Source: Flavobacterium branchiarum (lineage in GTDB: Bacteria > Bacteroidota > Bacteroidia > Flavobacteriales > Flavobacteriaceae). Taken from it: DNA of 64,000 nucleotides. Below are positions 1 to 7,915 of the stretch, piece by piece. Within the stretch, counting starts at the first letter, position 1. Each line of letters opens with the position of its first letter. The notes under the pieces are model-generated. The model saw only the letters and a list, made by a program, of their open reading frames with translations. It was not told where the DNA came from and ran no database searches. The stretch covers positions 682,001-746,000 of the forward strand of contig NZ_JAUFQQ010000003.1 of NCBI RefSeq assembly GCF_030409845.1. Reading direction: 5' to 3'. The position numbers were made by a program, and so were the translations under genes.

Positions 1-1192
1 TCTTAGTTGCTAAATTAGTTTCATACAAATAGCGTTGTGTCGCATCTGTAGGGCTAGCAATATAATAGATAGAATTTGTTTCCTTATTGTATGCTTTATA
101 ATAGGCGTCGAATTTTTCGGTAGTAATCAATTCTTTCTTTTTTCCATCAGCACTAATTTTATATACATGCATCCAGCCATCGGCATCCGAACTCCATAAA
201 AAAGCTTTTCCGTTATCTACAAACTGACAAGGGAAAACATCATATTCACCCGAAGAGATATCAAAAACGTCAATCCATGAATCTGATTTTTCTTGGTAGA
301 TTAAATTAGCTACTCCAGATTTAGAATCACATTTATAAATAGAAGCTTGATTTTGAAGTCTGTTTAATTGAACTACCATTACGCTTTGATTGTTAACCCA
401 TTCCATTCTAACCAAGTAATTATTATCAGGCTCACCAGGAATATTCAACCAATTTGTTTTTAATGATGATACATCGATTACACCAATTTTTACCGAAGAT
501 GGTTTTTCGCCAGCTTTAGGATATTCAACAGGAACAGTAAAAGGATAAAGGGCATCGGTATTGTTTATCATTAAATGGAATTTCGTATTTGATGCATCTA
601 CACGCCAAAACGAAATGCTCTTTCCATCAGGACTCCATCTAAAACCATCTCGAGCTGCTAATTCTTCTTCGTAAACCCAATCAAAAGTTCCGTTGATGAT
701 TTTATCCGTTCCATCAGTTGTTAATGGAGTAATCTTTCCAGAAGCTAAATTTTCTAGGTAAATGTTATGTTGAGAAACGTAGGCTACATTTTCGTTATCA
801 TTAGAAAATTTCGCAAACATTAAAGATGATTTTTCCAAACCAGTACCCAGTAGTTTCCCTTTACCAGTAGCGAGATCAAAATACCAATAATCACCCTTGG
901 TATTGGCTCTCCAAACTCTTTTAGAATTGGTGAAAACAAGAACTTTGGTTTTGTTTTCGTTCCAAACTAACTTCTCTATTTTTCCAGTAAAACCAGATTC
1001 ATTTAATTGTTCTAGGGTTAAAATAGTAGTGCTTTGGTTTAATTTGTCGACATCGTAAATTACCACATTGCCTTTAGTATTTACCCAAAAGGAGTGCGAT
1101 TTAGGTAGCCAATTTAAGCGGTTAATATCAATATCTTCTTGGGCAAAAATGCTTGAGCAGATTAACAATAAGAGTAAGAAATAGTTTTTCAT
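1..1192 (-). CDS. Dipeptidyl peptidase IV family S9 peptidase, N-terminal part (runs off the window)
   Basis: About 397 residues are visible. They start at an ATG (1190-1192) and stay open to the left edge. A signal peptide of about 17 residues ends in SIFAQ, so the protein is exported. The rest is the N-terminal beta-propeller of the DPP4 group of prolyl oligopeptidases. The motif DWVYEEE (residues 171-177) corresponds to the propeller Glu pair that binds the free N-terminus of the substrate in DPP4, and it is followed by the usual RDGFRWSPDG. The catalytic alpha/beta-hydrolase domain lies outside the window. The expected role is cleavage of X-Pro dipeptides in the periplasm or at the cell surface. 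Family assignment is firm; activity cannot be judged without the C-terminus. Confidence 0.93.
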   Translation of the reverse strand, partial: MKNYFLLLLLICSSIFAQEDIDINRLNWLPKSHSFWVNTKGNVVIYDVDKLNQSTTILTLEQLNESGFTGKIEKLVWNENKTKVLVFTNSKRVWRANTKGDYWYFDLATGKGKLLGTGLEKSSLMFAKFSNDNENVAYVSQHNIYLENLASGKITPLTTDGTDKIINGTFDWVYEEELAARDGFRWSPDGKSISFWRVDASNTKFHLMINNTDALYPFTVPVEYPKAGEKPSSVKIGVIDVSSLKTNWLNIPGEPDNNYLVRMEWVNNQSVMVVQLNRLQNQASIYKCDSKSGVANLIYQEKSDSWIDVFDISSGEYDVFPCQFVDNGKAFLWSSDADGWMHVYKISADGKKKELITTEKFDAYYKAYNKETNSIYYIASPTDATQRYLYETNLATK

Positions 1193-1502
1193 TCTGTTTT
1201 GTAAGTTTAGATTAATTATAGCGCGATAAAATTAATGATTTATTATTTTCAATAAATAAATTTTATCGTTTGCAAAGTATAATAAATGGTCCACACTTTT
1301 AATAAATCTCTTAAAGTTGTTTAGGTATAATAATTTTATTGAAATACCTTGAATTATTTAAACGTAAAACAAATATTTCTCATTAATGTTTTGTAAATCA
1401 AATGATAGCTATTTTTTTTATTGGCATGAATGTTATAAAATATTAAATTTGATATTCATAAAAGACAATTTTACGGTAAGGTTAATAAAAAATAAAAATA
1501 GC
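1193..1502. other. AT-rich intergenic region
   Basis: This spacer separates two divergent genes and should hold their promoters. I see no clear TTG/TAnnTTTG pair, no terminator-like hairpin and no repeat. Confidence 0.5.
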
Positions 1503-2057
1503 ATGAAAGTAATTGCCGAAACGGAACGATTAATTTTAAGAGAATTAGAATATACAGATGAGAATGATTTGTTTGAGATGGATTCTGATCCCGAAGTTCA
1601 TTTATACATTGAGAACAATCCTGTAAAAGCAATATCAGAAATTACGAAAGTGATTGAGATGCTTAAAAAACAATATCAGGAAAACGGAATTGCACGTTGG
1701 GCTGTAGTTGATAAACAAACAAACGAATGTGTAGGCTGGTCAGGATTGAAATATTTTAAGGAATCATTAAACAAGCACAACAATTTTTATGAGCTTGGTT
1801 ATAGGTTTAAGAGAAAACATTGGGGAAAAGGTTTTGCGACAGAAGCTGCCATTGCGATTTTAAACTATGGATTTACAAATTTAAAAGTCGATTCGGTATT
1901 TGCAATTACAGATCCTAACAACTCAAACTCAAAAAAAGTCTTGACCAAGCTAGGTTTTGACTTCCAAGAAACATTCGACTATGAGGGAGACATGACAGAT
2001 TGGTTTGAATTAAAAAAAACAAATTGGGAGAATAGAAAAACGGTTATTAATGAATGA
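1503..2057 (+). CDS. GNAT family N-acetyltransferase (RimJ/RimL type)
   Basis: A 184-residue GCN5-related acetyltransferase of the Acetyltransf_3 / RimJ-RimL type, which transfers acetyl from acetyl-CoA to an amine; the substrate cannot be predicted. The N-terminus ETERLILRE is typical of this subfamily. The acetyl-CoA loop is RKHWGKGFATEA (residues 104-114), and the C-terminal NxxSxxVLxKLGF element is at about 139-152. The reading frame stays open 39 codons upstream to an ATG at 1386, but that extension is AT-rich, low-complexity and not part of the family. The ATG at 1503 gives the normal length and is preferred. It stands alone between divergent and convergent neighbours. Confidence 0.88.
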   Translation: MKVIAETERLILRELEYTDENDLFEMDSDPEVHLYIENNPVKAISEITKVIEMLKKQYQENGIARWAVVDKQTNECVGWSGLKYFKESLNKHNNFYELGYRFKRKHWGKGFATEAAIAILNYGFTNLKVDSVFAITDPNNSNSKKVLTKLGFDFQETFDYEGDMTDWFELKKTNWENRKTVINE

Positions 2058-2402
2058 CTTTGTGGTGTTAAAGGTATAATTAAGTAAAGATTTCCAAAGT
2101 TTTCTTATTCTTAAATTTACCCTGCCAAGCATTATTGCGTATTCCTATTAAGTGGCAAGTGCTGTCCGTTTTATCAAGTTTTAGGTTATGATTATGTTGA
2201 ATTTATTGATTGTAGAAGATATGAGTTAGTATTCTAGAAATTTATATTGGGTAATAGTTTTAATTTTAATAAAAAAAAACACCTTTAGTTGATTCTAAAG
2301 ATGTTTTAGGGAATGTTTATAAAACTTAGTTATATAAAAAAAATGACAATTAGTTGATGTTAACAATTGTATTTTTAATTATTTGTCTTAATCACAATTT
2401 AT
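2058..2402. other. Intergenic region with one terminator
   Basis: This spacer lies between two convergent genes. Apart from the minus-strand terminator at 2271-2305 I see no coding potential, RNA or repeat. Confidence 0.5.
2271..2305 (-). terminator. Rho-independent terminator of the 2.4-3.3 kb minus-strand pair
   Basis: Read on the minus strand, an 11-bp stem with one mismatch (arms 2295-2305 and 2278-2288, loop of 6) is followed by nine T. It lies about 100 bp past the stop of the small membrane protein gene. Confidence 0.8.
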
Positions 2403-2585
2403 TTATGTCTTTTGATTTCTATGCATAAATTTATAAACTAGAGGAATAATGATGTAAAGCCAAACTAGTGTTGAAAGGCCAAGAAATATATCTCCTACTC
2501 TTTTATGTCCTGATAACTTGATTAATGTGCCTATGATTAATCCTATGATTGCTATGAATAGTATCTTTTTGTTATTCTTTTTCAT
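2403..2585 (-). CDS. Small two-helix membrane protein, GldL-like in pattern
   Basis: A 60-residue hypothetical protein with a basic start (MKKNNKK), a helix at about residues 8-24, a short polar link (SGHKRVGD) and a second helix at about 32-52. This two-helix pattern recurs in small Bacteroidota membrane proteins that resemble the transmembrane part of the gliding protein GldL. That similarity is weak and is not evidence of a motility role. It lies 14 bp downstream of the lipoprotein gene at 2600-3331 on the same strand, so the two are probably co-transcribed. The function is unknown. Confidence 0.6.
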   Translation of the reverse strand: MKKNNKKILFIAIIGLIIGTLIKLSGHKRVGDIFLGLSTLVWLYIIIPLVYKFMHRNQKT

Positions 2586-2599
2586 TGATATGTTTAATA

Positions 2600-3331
2600 T
2601 TATGGATTAAATCTAACTTTTGGTTCTTCAGGATGAAAAGTAATTGGTAATTCATTTATAGGTCTATCTGGTACATCTAGTTTCATTGTGGTTACACCGC
2701 AATAAGCAACAGATGTTAAAGCGGGTAATGGGTTTGAATACCAAGAAGCACAGCCGATAAATCCATCACAAATACTATCATAAGCTCTATCGAAACAATC
2801 TCTAAATTTATTTCTTCCTGATAAGGTTATTTCTTGCGAAAGAACACCATTCACAAAAGTTTTTTGTACAGTGTATTCTTGCGCAGTTATTATAATGTCA
2901 CCTGTGCCAGTATTTTGATTTACATTATTTTCAATAATTGTTCCTTTACTAAAATCAATATTGTTATCATTTATATTATGACTTGTTACTATAATTACAA
3001 TTGATTTAGTTGGGTTATTTGCAAAGGGAATAAAATAGGAAGTGATGTTATCTTTCCAATTTATTTCTGTTACTTTTTTCAAATCAAGTTCTTCTAATTT
3101 ATTTGATTTGTTTGTAAGCTTTAAATTATCAGAATCTTTAAATATTGATACATTTGATTTATCAACATTTAAATTTATATTCTCAAAGTTATATTTTTTT
3201 TGTAAAAGAAGACTTTCTTTCTTTGTATTTGAATCTGTGCTTTGAGCGACGATGCTTTCCTCTTTTGAACAAGAGATTGTTGAAAATAAAATTGCTATCA
3301 GGCTTAAAAGTAAAATTTTAATTTTTGTCAT
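2600..3331 (-). CDS. Hypothetical lipoprotein
   Basis: A 243-residue protein that I do not recognise. The start MTKIKILLLSLIAILFSTISC is a lipoprotein signal with the lipid-modified Cys at residue 21, followed by SKEES. The middle is rich in Asn, Asp, Lys and Ser. The last 70 residues carry four cysteines (motifs RDCFD, ICDGFIGCAS and YCG) that could form disulfides, which suits an exposed envelope protein. The C-terminus is Pro-rich (DRPINELPITFHPEEPKVRFNP region). It is probably in an operon with the small membrane protein immediately downstream. It is very AT-rich, like other lineage-specific genes. Confidence 0.75.
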   Translation of the reverse strand: MTKIKILLLSLIAILFSTISCSKEESIVAQSTDSNTKKESLLLQKKYNFENINLNVDKSNVSIFKDSDNLKLTNKSNKLEELDLKKVTEINWKDNITSYFIPFANNPTKSIVIIVTSHNINDNNIDFSKGTIIENNVNQNTGTGDIIITAQEYTVQKTFVNGVLSQEITLSGRNKFRDCFDRAYDSICDGFIGCASWYSNPLPALTSVAYCGVTTMKLDVPDRPINELPITFHPEEPKVRFNP

Positions 3332-3378
3332 TTTAATGTTTTGATTTAATAATAATTATTACTGGGTTTTTCTTTAGC

Positions 3379-3406
3379 TCACCAAGCAATTACAGTTGCT
3401 TGGTGA
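3379..3406. repeat. Perfect 11-bp inverted repeat upstream of the lipoprotein gene
   Basis: Arms TCACCAAGCAA (3379-3389) and TTGCTTGGTGA (3396-3406) with a 6-nt loop, about 50 bp upstream of the lipoprotein start. No T-run follows on either strand, so it is not an obvious terminator. It could be an operator, an mRNA 5' hairpin or a remnant. Confidence 0.6.
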
Positions 3407-3844
3407 ACTCACTCAAATAGCTTCTTCATTTTTAAAGTATTGATTAAATTTCTATAATTTACTAAATAAAGTTATTCGTAAATCTTATTGTAATGATCTA
3501 TTTTTTTCTGTAGTAAAACGATTCATTATTACAGAAATTCCTTAAAAAAAAACAAAAGTATGCAATTTTATTCTTACAAGCAAATTTCAAACATTATTAT
3601 TATCTAATCGTGATTAATATAAAATGATATCAAATCAAAATAAAGTTTCTTAGATAGAAGGATGGCTGAGTACTTATGTAAGAAAAGAAAATAGTTTTAA
3701 AGTTGATATATTTATCTCTTGTTTTATTTTAATACTTTGATTCTTGATCTTTTCAATTGAGACTTTTGACTTATTAAGACTTACAATATATGTTGGTTGA
3801 TGAGAATTTTATCATTCACAATGTCATAGAATAAGATTTATGAC

Positions 3845-3882
3845 TAAATAATAAACCCTTAAACAGTTTTTGCTTAAGGGTT
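3845..3882 (-). terminator. Terminator downstream of the 85-residue protein gene
   Basis: Arms AACCCTTAA (3854-3862) and TTAAGGGTT (3874-3882) with an 11-nt loop. On the minus strand the hairpin is followed by TTTATTATTT. The stem resembles the tRNA terminator at 5681-5709. Confidence 0.65.
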
Positions 3883-3933
3883 CGGTTTGGTAAGTAGGCA
3901 GAGTAGTTTTTCTGCTATATTTTAATCTATGAT

Positions 3934-4191
3934 TTATTTCTCTTCTTCTAAATTGTCAATAGCAGAAATCTGATCAAGAATGTTCGTTTGGTTAGGTGAA
4001 ACGTAGTTTTTCATCTCGATGGCATTTTCTTTCTTAAAAAGAAGGTCTAATGCATTGTATAGTCTTAATAAAACATCTTTGTCTTCTTTTTCAATCTCCA
4101 AAGCAGTGTTGAAATTAAAAACATAATTATTCGAATTTCGTACTTCTACTTTTATCGTTTTCGATGTGATTTTAAATTTAACTATATCCAT
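3934..4191 (-). CDS. Hypothetical 85-residue protein
   Basis: I do not recognise this small acidic protein. The chosen start MDIVKFKITSK (ATG at 4189-4191) gives a globular beta-rich N-terminus followed by a helical KEDKDVLLRLYNALDLLFKK segment and an acidic tail ending LEEEK. An ATG ten codons upstream (4221) adds only MQRQKAIQKN and is less likely. No signal peptide or membrane helix is visible, so it is probably cytoplasmic. It stands alone with its own terminator. Confidence 0.6.
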   Translation of the reverse strand: MDIVKFKITSKTIKVEVRNSNNYVFNFNTALEIEKEDKDVLLRLYNALDLLFKKENAIEMKNYVSPNQTNILDQISAIDNLEEEK

Positions 4192-4827
4192 GTTTTTCTG
4201 TATTGCTTTTTGACGTTGCAAAGTTATTGTAATTATAATTAATTATATAAAATAGCTCCCTATAAAATTTAGAATTTGAATTGTATTTTTTTTGAATGAA
4301 TACGAAACTTGTGGAGTAGCAAGAGTTTTTTTGTTTGAAATTTTTTAAGCACAATCTTGTCCTTCTGAGGAACGAAGAATCTCTGCAAGAAACTAACCCA
4401 AAGTTTTTTTAGATTGACGTGTTACTAGTTGCGATTACTTTGTTTATTCGCTATCGCTCGGGCCTTCTTTTCTCAGAAGGACAAGTTTGAGGTAATGTAG
4501 GATGCTAAAAACGGTTTTGATATTACCTAAATTAAAAGAATTCTTATTTAATGTAATGATAGAATACTAGCACCGAAAAGTGTGTTTTAACATTTTTAAA
4601 TTTAGTAATTTTATTTTTTGTCGTATTATTGCTACGTATTTTTATTAATGTAAAAGAATTGTATTATTTTTTTAAAGTTATATTTTAGTCTTCTGAATTT
4701 ATAATAAGCTTTTCTTAGCGTTTTTAAAGAGAGTTTGTTGTTGTTTTTAATGAAGTTTCTTGAGAAAAACATAAACCCATATATGGTGAAAATATAAACA
4801 AGGTTCACATTAAAAAGATGATTCACA
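4192..4827. other. Intergenic region with a dispersed repeat copy
   Basis: More than 600 bp with no convincing gene. The only structured part is the inverted-ended element at 4356-4485. The remainder is AT-rich and includes the upstream region of the DUF5683 gene. Confidence 0.5.
4356..4485. repeat. Dispersed intergenic element, copy A (perfect 14-bp inverted ends)
   Basis: A 130-bp element bounded by CTTGTCCTTCTGAG (4356-4369) and its exact reverse complement (4472-4485). Inside it carries ACTTTGTTTATTCGCTATCG. A diverged copy at about 25216-25350 shares the left end (GAGGNACGAAGAATC) and this inner segment. No ORF is present. The size and ends fit a MITE-like or REP-like element. Confidence 0.75.
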
Positions 4828-5388
4828 ATGGTAAAATATTTTCTAGTTTTAATTTTAGTTTTTAATAGTAATGTTTCGCCTTTGTTTGGGCAGGAACAAA
4901 AGGAGAGTAAAGTAAAAGATAATTTAAAATACGAACCACTAGACCCATTGCGTCCTGCGAAAGCAGCCTTCTATTCAGCAGTTATACCTGGTCTAGGACA
5001 AATTTATAATAATAGTTATTGGAAACTACCTCTAGTTTATGGAGCAATTGGTACGAGTTTGTATTTTTATATAGATAGTCAAAAGAAATATAATACTTAT
5101 AGAGATGAATATCAGAGCAGGCTTGAAGGTTATAAACGGGATAAAGACTATTTAAGCAGGTTAAGCGATAATCAATTAATTGTAGCTCAAAAGCAATTTC
5201 GTAGAAATAGGGATTTGTCAGCCTTATTTGTAGTAGGGTTTTATGTTTTAAATATTATAGATGCAAATGTAGATGCCTCGTTGTCTCAATTTAATGTAAA
5301 TGACTCCTTGTCTTTTAAGCCAATAATTGAAAAAACGAATGGGATTTTGAGCGCAGATTTAGGTTTTAAATGTGTCTATAGTTTTTAG
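4828..5388 (+). CDS. DUF5683 domain-containing protein
   Basis: A 186-residue protein with an N-terminal signal (MVKYFLVLILVFNSNVSPLFGQ) followed by the DUF5683 core PLDPLRPAKAAFYSAVIPGLGQ (about residues 37-58) and YWKLPLVYGAIGTSLYFYID. The core has two hydrophobic stretches around residues 60-85 and 130-150, so it is probably an envelope or inner-membrane protein. DUF5683 is widespread in Bacteroidota and has no assigned function; in other genomes it often sits near parB and dapB, which are not seen here. The ATG at 4828 begins the signal peptide directly. Confidence 0.85.
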   Translation: MVKYFLVLILVFNSNVSPLFGQEQKESKVKDNLKYEPLDPLRPAKAAFYSAVIPGLGQIYNNSYWKLPLVYGAIGTSLYFYIDSQKKYNTYRDEYQSRLEGYKRDKDYLSRLSDNQLIVAQKQFRRNRDLSALFVVGFYVLNIIDANVDASLSQFNVNDSLSFKPIIEKTNGILSADLGFKCVYSF

Positions 5389-5674
5389 TTGAAGTATTTA
5401 ATATTTAAAACATATTATTCACTAAGTATGCTTCTTTAATTTTAATGAGATAAGTTTTGGACGAAAGCTTGAAATGCAGATTTCAAAACCAGCTTTTTTT
5501 CTAAGTTTTTGCATTATTCAAGTGTTCACTTTCTGCTTTTTCTTAAACAGCACATCAAATTCCGTCTTGGATAGTTGAATAACAGAGCCATTTTATGCTC
5601 AAATTTCTTCAAAGTTCATGCTTCAATTGTTTAATTTTAGAGTTTGAGCAAATGATTTTCGAAATATAATTCCA
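5389..5674. other. Intergenic region, no feature seen
   Basis: Nothing recognisable between the DUF5683 gene and the terminator of the tRNA gene; AT-rich and non-coding in all frames. Confidence 0.5.
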
Positions 5675-5709
5675 ATAAAAAACCCTTAAACAATTGTTGT
5701 TTAAGGGTT
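5675..5709 (-). terminator. tRNA terminator
   Basis: Perfect 13-bp stem (AACCCTTAAACAA at 5681-5693, TTGTTTAAGGGTT at 5697-5709). On the minus strand it is followed by TTTTATTGG. It begins 5 bp after the CCA end of the tRNA gene. Confidence 0.9.
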
Positions 5710-5714
5710 TGTTT

Positions 5715-5791
5715 TGGTAGCGAGACCGAGATTTGAACTCGGGACCTCAGGGTTATGAATCCTGCGCTCTAACCAACTGAGCTATCTCGCC
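5715..5791 (-). tRNA. tRNA-Met (anticodon CAT)
   Basis: A 77-nt cloverleaf read on the minus strand: acceptor GGCGAGA with TCTCGCT, D arm GCTC/GAGC, anticodon loop TTCATAA, T arm CCGAG TTCAAAT CTCGG, discriminator A and an encoded CCA. The acceptor starts with a G-U pair, and an A-C mismatch closes the anticodon loop. The initiator signature (mismatched position 1-72 and three G-C pairs in the anticodon stem) is absent, so elongator Met is favoured. A lysidine-modified tRNA-Ile2 cannot be fully excluded from sequence alone. It has its own promoter (5827-5856) and terminator (5675-5709). Confidence 0.93.
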
Positions 5792-5826
5792 ATTTGGCAG
5801 TAAGAGTATGTCTCTCGTTGCGGGTG

Positions 5827-5856
5827 CAAATATATGACTTAATTTAGAATTTGCAA
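5827..5856 (-). promoter_or_regulatory. tRNA promoter (TTG-N19-TATATTTG)
   Basis: On the minus strand, TTG (5854-5856) is followed 19 nt later by TATATTTG (5827-5834), an exact Bacteroidota housekeeping promoter about 36 bp before the tRNA. The -33 region reads GCTTGCAA, as in the HU and rpmH promoters. Confidence 0.8.
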
Positions 5857-5943
5857 GCATAAAATGAAGAAAAAAAAATATTTTTAAAAAATTGTTTTTT
5901 ACGGAGATATATTCTTATATTTCAGAAAAATTAAATCTGGCAC

Positions 5944-6336
5944 ATGGATCTAAAAGTACGTTACGAAATCGAGTTTCCTATAAATTCATCTCCGCAGTTG
6001 TTATATCAATATATATCTACGCCATCAGGACTATCTGAATGGTTTGCTGATAATGTAAACTCGCGTGGAGAGTTTTTTACTTTCATTTGGAATGATTCTC
6101 AGGAAAAAGCACGTTTAGCATCCAAGAAAACGGGCGAAAAAGTTAAGTTCAGATGGGTTGACGATAGCAGCAAAGACACAGAGTATTTCTTTGAATTGCA
6201 TATTCTCGTAGACGAAATAACAAAAGATGTTTCGCTTATGGTAGTCGACTTTGCAGAAAAAGATGAAATTGGCGAAGCCAAGCAGTTATGGGAAAATCAA
6301 ATTTCCGATCTTAAACATCTTATCGGGTCTGTTTAG
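5944..6336 (+). CDS. START-like (SRPBCC fold) domain protein
   Basis: A 130-residue cytoplasmic protein of the START-like family seen across Flavobacteriia. It begins with the SRPBCC strand KVRYEIEFPINSSPQLLYQYISTP and has the AHSA1-like GLSEWFADNV segment at about residues 29-39. A charged helix at the C-terminus (GEAKQLWENQISDLKHLIGS) is typical of the fold. Such proteins bind a hydrophobic ligand or partner; none is known for this family. The gene ends 28 bp before a terminator that also precedes the aminotransferase gene, so the two have separate transcripts. Confidence 0.85.
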   Translation: MDLKVRYEIEFPINSSPQLLYQYISTPSGLSEWFADNVNSRGEFFTFIWNDSQEKARLASKKTGEKVKFRWVDDSSKDTEYFFELHILVDEITKDVSLMVVDFAEKDEIGEAKQLWENQISDLKHLIGSV

Positions 6337-6356
6337 TAAAAGTCTATTTTATAACT

Positions 6357-6364
6357 TATATTTG
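6357..6364 (+). promoter_or_regulatory. -7 element TATATTTG of the aminotransferase gene
   Basis: Exact TAnnTTTG match 28 bp before the ATG at 6393. It directly abuts the terminator hairpin at 6365-6383, so transcription would start inside the hairpin sequence. No good TTG is seen at the -33 position. Confidence 0.5.
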
Positions 6365-6390
6365 CCCTGAACAAAATTCAGGGTTTTTTT
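6365..6390 (+). terminator. Terminator of the START-like gene
   Basis: CCCTGAA (6365-6371) pairs with TTCAGGG (6377-6383) and is followed by seven T. The T-run ends 2 bp before the next start codon. Confidence 0.85.
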
Positions 6391-6392
6391 AT

Positions 6393-7226
6393 ATGATTAA
6401 TTTTAACGGAAATATAGTAGCACAAGACGACAATTTACTAATTCAAAATCGCGCTTTTTTATATGGAGATGGTGTTTTTGAAACCTTTAAAGTAGTAAAT
6501 AATAAAGTTCTTTTTATTGAAGATCACTATTTTAGACTTATGTCTTCAATGCGAGTAGTTCGAATGGAGATTCCAATGAACTTTACAATGGAATATCTAG
6601 AAGAGCAAATACTTTCGTTGCTTAATTATAATTCAATTTCTGACTCTGCAAGAGTAAGAATTACAGTATATCGTAATGATGGCGGGTATTATTTACCACA
6701 AAATAATACGGTTTCATTCTTAATTCATGCAATAGCTTTAGAAAACAAATCTTATGAAGTAAATGAAAATCAGTATGAAGTCGATTTATACAAGGATTTT
6801 TATGTAACCAAGCAATTGTTGTCATCGATAAAAACGACTAATAAAATCATAAATGTTACTGGAAGTGTTTTTGCAAACGAAAACGGATTGGATAATTGTA
6901 TTTTATTAAACGATAGTAAGAATGTTGTTGAAGCGTTACAAGGGAATTTGTTTATGTTATTGGGTAACAAGTTGATAACACCACCAGTGTCAGAAGGATG
7001 TTTGAATGGAGTAATGCGTAAGCAAATATTGGCCTTGGCAAAAAAACTAAACGACATAGAAGTTATAGAAGAACCAATATCGCCGTTTGATTTACAAAAA
7101 GCCGACGAATTGTTTCTTACTAATGTGATAAAAGGTATTCAGCCAATAACTAAATACCGTAAAAAAGAATTTACAACTAAATTATCTGTTATATTGACGC
7201 AAAAACTTAATGAAAGTCTAGCATAA
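6393..7226 (+). CDS. PLP-dependent class IV aminotransferase
   Basis: A 277-residue fold-type IV enzyme of the branched-chain aminotransferase / D-amino-acid aminotransferase / aminodeoxychorismate lyase family. The N-terminal NRAFLYGDGVFETFK (residues 19-33) is the family hallmark. The PLP Schiff-base lysine is probably K147 (LSSIKTTN), and the Glu that contacts the pyridine nitrogen is E180 (VVEALQGNLF). TNVIKGIQPI near the C-terminus matches the cofactor phosphate region. The exact substrate cannot be told: ADC lyase (folate synthesis) is plausible at this length, branched-chain aminotransferase less so. The terminator and promoter in front make it monocistronic. Confidence 0.85.
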   Translation: MINFNGNIVAQDDNLLIQNRAFLYGDGVFETFKVVNNKVLFIEDHYFRLMSSMRVVRMEIPMNFTMEYLEEQILSLLNYNSISDSARVRITVYRNDGGYYLPQNNTVSFLIHAIALENKSYEVNENQYEVDLYKDFYVTKQLLSSIKTTNKIINVTGSVFANENGLDNCILLNDSKNVVEALQGNLFMLLGNKLITPPVSEGCLNGVMRKQILALAKKLNDIEVIEEPISPFDLQKADELFLTNVIKGIQPITKYRKKEFTTKLSVILTQKLNESLA

Positions 7227-7228
7227 TA

Positions 7229-7789
7229 TTAGTTGAGGTAGGGGTTTTCGGGTGCATTTGACCAAATAAGATAATCTCCTCCTAGTTCGATAATTTGTTG
7301 TTTCCAAAAATGAGTTGGTGATTTTCCGATAATTTTATTTTTATAATTATTATCTGCTATAATCCAGGAATTATTCTGCATTTCTGTTTCTAATTGATGT
7401 TCGTCCCAACCGGTATAGCCCAAAAAGAAACGTATGTTGTTCTTGTTGATTGCGCCACTGTTGATGAGGTCTTTTGTGGACTCAAAATCTCCTCCCCAGT
7501 ATATTCCATTCGAAATTTCGATGCTGTTCGGAATTAAATCGGGTATATTGTGGATAAAATAAAGATTATCCTGTTCTACAGGACCACCATTATAGATCCT
7601 GAATGTGGCTTGGATTTCGGGAATTAAGTCATTAATAGTGTATTTTAGTGGCTTATTTATGATGAAACCTATCGAGCCTTCTTCGTTGTGATCTGCTAAT
7701 AAGATCACTGATCTATTAAATGATAAGTCTCCAATTATAGAAGGCTCAGCAATAAGTAGGTGTCCTTTTTTTAATTTTTCTGAAATCAT
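7229..7789 (-). CDS. YqgE/AlgH family protein
   Basis: A 186-residue protein of the UPF0301 (YqgE/AlgH) family. Family motifs are KGHLLIAEPSIIGDLSFNRSVILL at the start, GSIGFIINKPL (about 39-49), YNGGPVEQDNLYFIH (about 69-83) and the RFFLGYTGWDEHQLE motif (about 122-136). The biochemical role is not established; AlgH has been linked to gene regulation in Pseudomonas. The frame is open upstream to 7873, but that extension runs through the terminator of the HU gene. The ATG at 7787-7789 matches the usual family start. The gene converges with the aminotransferase, with 2 bp between their stops. Confidence 0.92.
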   Translation of the reverse strand: MISEKLKKGHLLIAEPSIIGDLSFNRSVILLADHNEEGSIGFIINKPLKYTINDLIPEIQATFRIYNGGPVEQDNLYFIHNIPDLIPNSIEISNGIYWGGDFESTKDLINSGAINKNNIRFFLGYTGWDEHQLETEMQNNSWIIADNNYKNKIIGKSPTHFWKQQIIELGGDYLIWSNAPENPYLN

Positions 7790-7856
7790 ATCGTTACAAT
7801 TTTTATTAAATTTAAGAATAAATTTTTTAAAATCGTAAATAAAATCGTCAAAGAGC

Positions 7857-7883
7857 AAAAAAAAACCCTCCATAAGGAAGGTT
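7857..7883 (-). terminator. Terminator of the HU gene
   Basis: Stem of 8 bp (7876-7883 with 7864-7871, one G-U pair), tetraloop, then seven T on the minus strand. It lies 33 bp past the HU stop codon. Confidence 0.85.
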
Positions 7884-7915
7884 TTAATTATATTAAAAGC
7901 GTATGTAACTTGTTA

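Larger units (their letters stand above)
3332..3933. other. Long AT-rich intergenic region
   Basis: About 600 bp without a credible gene. It holds a perfect 11-bp inverted repeat at 3379-3406 and a minus-strand terminator at 3845-3882. The rest is featureless AT-rich sequence. Confidence 0.5.

Noticed and set aside
3854..3905. tRNA remnant next to a terminator like that of tRNA-Met
   Set aside because: Only the CCCTTAA stem and a GGTTTGGTA stretch are alike; no cloverleaf arm remains.
4632..4826. 64-codon minus-strand ORF
   Set aside because: Its ATG overlaps the region of the DUF5683 start, leaving no room for promoters, and the product is AT-driven low-complexity Lys/Asn/Phe sequence.
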